DNA of 64,000 nt from an uncultured Flavobacteriales bacterium. GTDB taxonomy: Bacteria > Bacteroidota > Bacteroidia > Flavobacteriales > Crocinitomicaceae. The notes below the pieces were generated by a model. That model searched no databases, had not been told where the DNA came from, and saw only the letters and a list, made by a program, of their open reading frames with translations. The first letter of the stretch is position 1, and each line of letters begins with the position of its first letter. The stretch is from positions 165,203 through 229,202 of the forward strand of contig CAMLFH010000007.1 of NCBI GenBank assembly GCA_946479285.1, given 5' to 3'. The position numbers were made by a program, and so were the translations under genes. This document shows positions 59,098 through 64,000 of the stretch, piece by piece.

Positions 59098-59134
59098 GAC
59101 TGACTTAGACATGAATAATGGCCATTTATAGTGA
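59098..59134. repeat. Duplicated upstream element, copy B
   Basis: It starts GACTGACTTAGACATGAAT, nearly identical to copy A at 56076-56114. It lies 49 bp upstream of the Cys-rich lipoprotein start. The two copies differ by a few substitutions and two one-base gaps. Confidence 0.8.
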
Positions 59135-59208
59135 ATAAGTACAATGATAATCATAAAAAAAGAAAAGGTTACACATTTGTAACCTAAAAATTAAAAAAAA
59201 ATAAACCT

Positions 59209-59730
59209 TCAGTGTTTCCTCGCCCGGGCAACTTTAGGCACCAATGAATCCTGCAAGGGAGATTCCACATATCCGCTGGAATTATTAAACAATTCATCTA
59301 CTTTTTTAATCCGGTAATCGAAAATACTTTCCAGCTGTTTGCGAATGAAGAGCCAGTGCACAAATCTGCCGATGAACCCAAAAGGCATCGCATAATTGAT
59401 CAAATCGGTCATTTCAACGCCGCCTTCCACTTCTTTGAAATGGTGTTCGTGATGCCACATTCCATAAGGACCTCTTCGCTGTTCATCCACAAAATAGTCC
59501 TGCTCCCTGATCGTTCTGATTTCACTGACCCACTTGAGAGGAATTCCCAGGATCGGTCGGATGGTATAATGGATGATCAAGCCTTCATACATTTTGTCGG
59601 GTACAGCTGAACGCACTCTGAAATCAACGTAATCGGGAGTGATAACGTGTAAATTTTCGGGCGCTGAGAAATATTCCCAACAGGTTTGGAGATCTGCTTT
59701 GATAAATTGTGTACGTTTTAGCTGATACAT
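59209..59730 (-). CDS. SRPBCC (START-like) family protein, tandem copy 1
   Basis: A 173-residue cytoplasmic protein with the hydrophobic-pocket fold used by ligand-binding and cyclase-like proteins. Features are YQLKRTQFIKADLQTCWEYFSAPENLHVITPDYVDFRV, MYEGLIIHYTIRPILGIPLKWVSEIRT and HHEHHFKEVEGGVEMTDLINYAMPFGFIGRFVHWLFIRKQLESIFDYRIKKVDELF. It is very similar to the next gene and has a ~20-residue C-terminal extension. The ligand is unknown. Confidence 0.88.
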   Translation of the reverse strand: MYQLKRTQFIKADLQTCWEYFSAPENLHVITPDYVDFRVRSAVPDKMYEGLIIHYTIRPILGIPLKWVSEIRTIREQDYFVDEQRRGPYGMWHHEHHFKEVEGGVEMTDLINYAMPFGFIGRFVHWLFIRKQLESIFDYRIKKVDELFNNSSGYVESPLQDSLVPKVARARKH

Positions 59731-59826
59731 TTGCGTTGGAATTACGATTCCTATTAAATGTAGAAAAACGGTTTCAGCTTTTAAAAAAGATTCACACGCT
59801 TTAACAATTCAAGAAGATTGTTCAAG

Positions 59827-60282
59827 CTATAGCGATGGAAAGAGTTCATCTACTTTCTTAACCCGGTAATCAAAAATACTTTCCAGCTGTTTCCGAATGA
59901 ACAACCAATGGGCAAATCTTCCCAGGAATCCGAATGGTATTAGATAACTCACGATATCCGTCATTTCAACTCCTCCTTCAACGGATTTGAAGTGGTGTTC
60001 GTGGTGCCAGATTTTGTAAGGACCATGCCGCTGCTCATCTACAAAATAGGTATTGTCCTGAACATAGGTAATCTCCGTTACCCAATTCATAGGAATACGC
60101 AGAACGGGAGAAACTTTGTAACTGATAATCAATCCATGATACATTTCATCGGGAACTTCCGTCAGAACTTTAAATCCCATATAGTCCGGAGTAATGACTT
60201 GCAAATTGGCAGGCGCAGAAAAAAATTTCCAGCAGGTTTCGAGGTCTGTTTTTACAAATTGCGTTCGCTTGAGTTGATACAT
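59827..60282 (-). CDS. SRPBCC (START-like) family protein, tandem copy 2
   Basis: A 151-residue paralogue of the preceding protein, with the same blocks: YQLKRTQFVKTDLETCWKFFSAPANLQVITPDYMGFKV, MYHGLIISYKVSPVLRIPMNWVTEIT and HHEHHFKSVEGGVEMTDIVSYLIPFGFLGRFAHWLFIRKQLESIFDYRVKKVDELF. The close match and 96-bp spacing show a tandem duplication. Confidence 0.88.
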   Translation of the reverse strand: MYQLKRTQFVKTDLETCWKFFSAPANLQVITPDYMGFKVLTEVPDEMYHGLIISYKVSPVLRIPMNWVTEITYVQDNTYFVDEQRHGPYKIWHHEHHFKSVEGGVEMTDIVSYLIPFGFLGRFAHWLFIRKQLESIFDYRVKKVDELFPSL

Positions 60283-60360
60283 TTCCTGTAATTAGTTTTC
60301 TTTTGTAATGGTCATTCACCACCAGTCAATCACCCGTAAATATAACCAAAACAGTTACCT

Positions 60361-61095
60361 CTAAAACAAATTCACTCGTTTCAAGAGTTCCGAACGGTGT
60401 GCTTCACTAACCGGAATTTCTTTACCGTCAATGAGTACCAATGATTTGGGATTGATCTGCGAGATTTGAGTAATATTGACCATGTAGGAACGATGCACGC
60501 GCAAAAACTCCTGGACCGGCAATTTTGCTTCCACGTGTTTCAAACTATAGCTTACAATGAATTTGGAATCGCTGGTGTGCAAAATAGAATAATTGTCACA
60601 GGCTTCTGCGTAAGAAATATCCGAATAAGCCAGTTTCACCAATTTCTGTTTGTCTTTGATAAAAAAGTGTGTATTCGCTAAAACCGAATTGGTGAAATCT
60701 ACCTGTGTATTGCTGGAACGAACCTGGAATGCATGCCAGGCCAATTCGATCTGGGTGATCAAATCCAGCTTTTTGAAGGGCTTCATCACAAAACCGCTGG
60801 GATTGGTCAGTTTTACACGTTCCAGGGTATGCGAATCGGTATTGGAGGTCACAAACAGGAAAGGTTTATTGATCTGCTGATTGACGAAATGCGCCAGATC
60901 AACCCCATCCGGGCCATTTCCCAGATTGATATCCAGCAATAACAAATCCGGTCTGCAGTGCATCAATTGATTTCTTGCCTGATCAAAACTGTCTGCTGTT
61001 CCCAAACATTCAAATCCTTCATCCGATAAACACTGTTCCAAAAAGGCAGCAATGATCGGCTCATCCTCCACAATAAAAATCTTCGGTTTCGTCAT
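60361..61095 (-). CDS. LytTR-family response regulator
   Basis: A 244-residue regulator. The receiver domain (1-120) has Asp-11/Glu-12, phosphoacceptor Asp-55 in LLLLDINLG and the conserved Lys in VMKPFKK. The C-terminal LytTR DNA-binding domain covers about 140-244 (HFFIKDKQKLVKLAYSDISYAEACDNYSILHTSDSKFIVSYSLKHVEAKL, FLRVHRSYMVNITQI). Its start overlaps the kinase stop by 4 bp, so the two form a two-component system. Target genes are unknown. Confidence 0.95.
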   Translation of the reverse strand: MTKPKIFIVEDEPIIAAFLEQCLSDEGFECLGTADSFDQARNQLMHCRPDLLLLDINLGNGPDGVDLAHFVNQQINKPFLFVTSNTDSHTLERVKLTNPSGFVMKPFKKLDLITQIELAWHAFQVRSSNTQVDFTNSVLANTHFFIKDKQKLVKLAYSDISYAEACDNYSILHTSDSKFIVSYSLKHVEAKLPVQEFLRVHRSYMVNITQISQINPKSLVLIDGKEIPVSEAHRSELLKRVNLF

Positions 61096-62840
61096 GACAA
61101 TAGATTGTATTTCGTGATCACTAATTCTGTTTTCAGACCCGTTTCGGTATTCGTTTCTGTATATTCTGCCTTCAGTTTGCGCGCCATGGAACGAATCAGC
61201 TTCGCCCCAAAATGAGTTCCTTCCTGGATATTTGATTTTCCGTTACCGTTATCAGCAACACGTAAAACCAATTCTTCTCCTCTTACTTTCAAAGATAAAC
61301 TGATCTGCGGATGCTCCTGCTTGTCAAAAGCATACTTGCAGGAATTCATTACCAATTCTGCTACGATCAGACCAATGGGCAATGCTGTTTCAATATCCAG
61401 GTTCAGATTGTCGCATTGAGAATTCAGGAAAATTTCCTTGTTGACTTCTTTCTTGAAATGCGTGATGAGGTCATTGACCAATTCTGCCAGGTACGGGCCA
61501 ATTTGCACTGCGCGGATATTTTCAGATTGATACAGTTTCTGATGGATCATGGAAATCGCATTGATCCGGTTCATACTTGCATCAATGAGCCGGATGGATT
61601 CCGGATCTTTCAATTCCCGTGACTGTAAATCCAAAATAGCGGAAATAATCTGCAGGTTGTTCTTCACCCGGTGATGGACTTCTCCCATCATGAATTCTTT
61701 TTGTTCGAGATTTGCCTGGGTCATCCGGTATTTCTGTTCCAAAAGTACATGGATGCGTTTTTTATTCCGGAACAAAAAGTACAAGAGCAGGGATGCCAAA
61801 AGAATAATGAAGATGATCGTACCAAGGACCACCAATTCCCACTGATGATTCTTTTCCTGAGCCTGTTGTTTCAATTTCAGTTCTTTCACTTCAAACCTTG
61901 CCTGCATTTCTGCTAATGCGTCGCTTTTATCCCGGGTGAAGATCGTATCACTCAGAACAGTATACCGATTCAAACTTTGATAGGCATTTTTATAATCACC
62001 TTCTTCAAAATAAATCCGCGACAAGACCTCATGTGCAAAAACTTCCCGTTCCTTTGCCCCGATCTCCTGTGATAATTGCAAAGCCTTGAGGGAATAACTT
62101 TTCGCAATGCTGAACTGCTTTAGATCAAAATAACAATTTGCCAGTCCGAGGTATGAAGATTCCAGGTTATAATCGTTGTTATACTTCTTAAAGTTTGCCG
62201 ATGCCCATTCAAAATAACGAATCGCCATTTCAAAATCTTTTTGATCGTAATAAATTTTACCCAGCGAATTATAGGCAGCCCCAAGTCCATCAGGCAGATT
62301 GTTCTTCTTATAGATTTCAATGGCCTGATTGAAATTTGCCTTTGCTTTTTGGGTCTTATTTTGATAGGTGAATGTAATTCCCTGGTTGACCAAAGCGTTT
62401 GCCAAATCTTCCTCCAGGTGAAGTTTTTTACAAAGATCTATTGCTTTCTGATGATAATAGTCTGCATTCTCATATTGGTACTGAGAAAAGTAACACACAC
62501 CCAATTGAGAATAACAATAACTGAGATTTTCCAAATCGTTCTCCAATTGAAATAAGCGGACTGCCCGCTGAAAATAAGTAATGGCTACTTTCGAATTCCC
62601 CTGGATATCATTTGCGATCGCCAAATTCATACAGGCAAAAGCTTCACCCGATTGATAATCAATTGATTTAGATAAAGAAAGTGCTTTTGAACTTAATTCG
62701 ATGGATTTCTCAACGTCAGTTGTGTAGAGAATCTCACTTTTCAAATTGAGCGAATCTATCCACTTAGTATCTTTTTGGGCAAAAATACAGCCGGCCGTTA
62801 AGGCAAAAATCAGGAGGAGAGAAAACCTAATCATCTTCAC
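61092..62840 (-). CDS. TPR-containing sensor histidine kinase (HisKA_2 type)
   Basis: A 582-residue kinase. Signal-like N-terminus (FSLLLIFALTAGCIFAQ), six to seven TPRs at about 35-310 (outside the membrane), a transmembrane segment at 336-357 (LVVLGTIIFIILLASLLLYFLF), then a HisKA_2 dimer domain with MGEVHHRVKNNLQIISAILDLQ (phospho-acceptor His-390) and an HATPase with MNSCKYAFDKQ and VADNGNGKSN. A -7 box (62843-62850) almost touches the ATG. The start could be Met-3 (62834). The response regulator follows with a 4-bp overlap. Confidence 0.94.
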   Translation of the reverse strand: MKMIRFSLLLIFALTAGCIFAQKDTKWIDSLNLKSEILYTTDVEKSIELSSKALSLSKSIDYQSGEAFACMNLAIANDIQGNSKVAITYFQRAVRLFQLENDLENLSYCYSQLGVCYFSQYQYENADYYHQKAIDLCKKLHLEEDLANALVNQGITFTYQNKTQKAKANFNQAIEIYKKNNLPDGLGAAYNSLGKIYYDQKDFEMAIRYFEWASANFKKYNNDYNLESSYLGLANCYFDLKQFSIAKSYSLKALQLSQEIGAKEREVFAHEVLSRIYFEEGDYKNAYQSLNRYTVLSDTIFTRDKSDALAEMQARFEVKELKLKQQAQEKNHQWELVVLGTIIFIILLASLLLYFLFRNKKRIHVLLEQKYRMTQANLEQKEFMMGEVHHRVKNNLQIISAILDLQSRELKDPESIRLIDASMNRINAISMIHQKLYQSENIRAVQIGPYLAELVNDLITHFKKEVNKEIFLNSQCDNLNLDIETALPIGLIVAELVMNSCKYAFDKQEHPQISLSLKVRGEELVLRVADNGNGKSNIQEGTHFGAKLIRSMARKLKAEYTETNTETGLKTELVITKYNLLS

Positions 62841-62842
62841 AC

Positions 62843-62850
62843 CAAATTTA
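62843..62850 (-). promoter_or_regulatory. Predicted -7 box, histidine kinase gene
   Basis: TAAATTTG on the minus strand is a full match that ends 2-3 bases before the ATG, implying little or no leader. Confidence 0.4.
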
Positions 62851-62942
62851 ACACCATTTACTCAGATTTTTCCCCTAACCACCCTTTTTTTTTTAGTTAA
62901 ACCCACCAGTTGCCGACTTTCGTGCCGTGTACGAAGAACCAA

Positions 62943-63017
62943 ATGGCCATTCTCCTTATTTCCATTGGTAAATTGCTATTGGTTGTTTTGTACTGCATGA
63001 TTTACGAAAACAAATAA
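62943..63017 (+). CDS. Possible single-helix microprotein
   Basis: A 24-residue frame from an ATG reads MAILLISIGKLLLVVLYCM-IYENK, nearly all one hydrophobic helix with a charged end. It ends 25 bp before the next gene. No promoter box is clear and codon evidence is too short, so it may be chance. Confidence 0.25.
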   Translation: MAILLISIGKLLLVVLYCMIYENK

Positions 63018-63042
63018 TCACCAAATCAAAAGCTGCAACGGA

Positions 63043-63480
63043 ATGATGCTTACTGAAACAATCCCGTTTAAACATTGGGTGTTTGAAGTACCAAGTAAAC
63101 TTACAAGGAAAATATACTCGAACACCCTGTGTGGCTACTCCGAATTCCACGTACAGGAATTCCGGTCTTTCTTTAAATACTACGATGAAATTTTCAATCC
63201 GGAAATAAAAGATCTGCTGAACCGATTGGGAATCGACTACAAAAAAGACACTTTTCTGAAGCTCATTACCGACCCAAAAGGAAAACAATCTTTCATTATT
63301 ACCTACCAATTCCTGGGAAGCATGCAGATCCATTCATCCGAACGCGCAAAGGAACCATTCATTTTGAATGAATTGGAATACGAAGCCCTCTCAGATCAAG
63401 CCAGCATTGCTTTCTACCAGGTTGAAGAAACGATGATCGGAATGGAAATTTTGTACGTGGAGATTTTGTTCCGGGTTTGA
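63043..63480 (+). CDS. Hypothetical protein
   Basis: A 145-residue cytoplasmic protein with segments FKHWVFEVPSKLTRKIYSNTLCGYSEFHVQEFRSFFKYYDEIFN, LKLITDPKGKQSFIITYQFLGSMQIHS and IAFYQVEETMIGMEILYVEILFRV. It is mixed alpha/beta with no recognised family. It converges with the VOC gene with 7 bp between the stops and no clear terminator. Confidence 0.65.
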   Translation: MMLTETIPFKHWVFEVPSKLTRKIYSNTLCGYSEFHVQEFRSFFKYYDEIFNPEIKDLLNRLGIDYKKDTFLKLITDPKGKQSFIITYQFLGSMQIHSSERAKEPFILNELEYEALSDQASIAFYQVEETMIGMEILYVEILFRV

Positions 63481-63487
63481 AAACTAA

Positions 63488-63871
63488 TTACATTTCCACC
63501 AATTCAATCGGTAACCCGTCCGGATCTTCGAAAAAAGTAAAGCGTTTGCCGGTAAATTCATCGATTCTCACGGGTTCACAAATAACATTTTTCGCAGCAA
63601 GTTCAGCAATCGCTATTTCTATATTTTCAACAGTAAAAGCCAAATGCCGTAAACCGCTTGCTTCCGGACGTGAAATTCGCTTAGGAGGATTTGGGAAGGA
63701 GAATAATTCGATGCAGTAAATGCCATTCAGCATCAAGTCCAATTTATACGAATTGCGTTCTTCCCGGTAATTCTCTGCAAGAATTTCAAAACCCAGGATT
63801 TCCGTATAAAATGCTTTCGACTTTTCATAATCCGAACAAATAATGGCAATATGGTGAACGGATTTCAGCAT
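63488..63871 (-). CDS. VOC-family protein, glyoxalase I-like
   Basis: A 127-residue vicinal-oxygen-chelate protein of the glyoxalase I-like group: LKSVHHIAIICSDYEKSKAFYTEILGFEILAENYREERNSYKLDL, YCIELFSFPNPPKR, GLRHLAFTVENIEIAIAEL and FTFFEDPDGLPIELVEM. Metal-ligand candidates are His (VHHIAI), Glu (IELFSF), His (LRHLAF) and Glu (IELVEM), the full four-residue VOC set. The substrate is unknown. Confidence 0.9.
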   Translation of the reverse strand: MLKSVHHIAIICSDYEKSKAFYTEILGFEILAENYREERNSYKLDLMLNGIYCIELFSFPNPPKRISRPEASGLRHLAFTVENIEIAIAELAAKNVICEPVRIDEFTGKRFTFFEDPDGLPIELVEM

Positions 63872-63890
63872 GATGAAATGGGTTCAATGG

Positions 63891-64000
63891 GTTTAAAAGG
63901 TTCAAAAAGTTCCATTATACTGAAAATAAATTGTTTAAACAAATCCTATTGAACTATTGAACTATTGAACTATTGAACTATTGAACTATTGAACTATTGA
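63891..64000 (+). repeat. Composite GTTCAA / TTGAAC repeat, locus C, with 8-bp tandem array
   Basis: The left part has GGTTCAATGGG, AAGGTTCAAAAAG and GTTCC words (63891-63913). The right part from 63946 is the 8-mer CTATTGAA repeated 6.9 times to the window edge. It is the same composite pattern as loci A and B. Confidence 0.75.

Noticed and set aside
62120..62320. 66-residue minus-strand frame inside the histidine kinase gene
   Set aside because: It is an alternative frame within clear TPR coding sequence.
63946..64000. CRISPR array at the right edge
   Set aside because: The unit is an 8-bp perfect tandem repeat without spacers, so it is a simple repeat and not CRISPR.

Overview
The window looks like a chromosomal segment of a Bacteroidota member, most likely order Flavobacteriales. 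Support comes from promoter -7 boxes of the TAnnTTTG type just upstream of many starts, little use of Shine-Dalgarno sites, many lipoproteins with short signal peptides, DUF1573 and DUF3098 proteins, a DNA polymerase III alpha subunit with a fused N-terminal proofreading domain, and low-to-moderate GC content. A Fluviicola/Crocinitomicaceae-like origin is my inference, not shown by the sequence. I saw no rRNA, tRNA, CRISPR array, complete insertion sequence or prophage.

Layout. 1-455: start of an HTH-Fic protein cut by the window edge. 535-4314 (minus): housekeeping run ftsX, DUF3098, uppP, truB, queA. 4467-8214: YceI-like lipoprotein, aspartate kinase, a double OmpA-domain protein and a lipoprotein. 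8360-13918 (plus): a light/carotenoid cluster with a CarH-like MerR/B12-domain regulator, crtI, crtB, a 6-pyruvoyl-tetrahydropterin synthase homologue, a small membrane protein and a photolyase. 15123-21220: guaB, then a periplasmic folding block (a PpiC protein, a SurA-like protein, MoxR ATPase). 21292-29667: mixed genes including a prolyl oligopeptidase, truncated hemoglobin and a higBA toxin-antitoxin pair. 29685-39836 (mostly minus): dnaE with fused exonuclease, a transglutaminase-like protein, three DUF1573 proteins, peptide deformylase and ruvX. 39984-44708: dapD, an outer-membrane protein with a Lys/Glu tail, then an AT-rich accessory patch with an AAA ATPase-TOPRIM (DUF4435-like) fusion. 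44790-53159: two aconitases (AcnA type and AcnB) separated by about 3.3 kb of accessory genes. 53528-54645: rpsF-rpsR-rplI. 54847-60282: secreted thioredoxin-like proteins, a cysteine-rich lipoprotein, a peroxiredoxin and tandem SRPBCC proteins. 60361-62840: a TPR histidine kinase with a LytTR response regulator. The window ends in an 8-bp tandem repeat.

How the genes work together. The carotenoid cluster joins a probable light/B12 sensor to pigment synthesis and UV repair. The PpiC/SurA/MoxR block and the DUF1573, lipoprotein and thioredoxin-like genes point to an envelope with heavy secreted-protein traffic. Several genes have partners: kinase with regulator, HigB with HigA, and deformylase with a downstream lipoprotein through a one-base overlap.

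Most notable non-gene structure: (i) six REP-like palindromes with GTAG heads and covarying arms; (ii) three composite GTTCAA/TTGAAC repeat loci, one inside the predicted deformylase leader; (iii) a decayed second copy of the dnaE 3' end flanking higBA; (iv) a duplicated sequence of about 38 bp upstream of two secreted-thioredoxin transcription units; (v) a compact hairpin at the predicted 5' end of the rpsF mRNA. All function calls rest on reading motifs in the translations; no database search was run.
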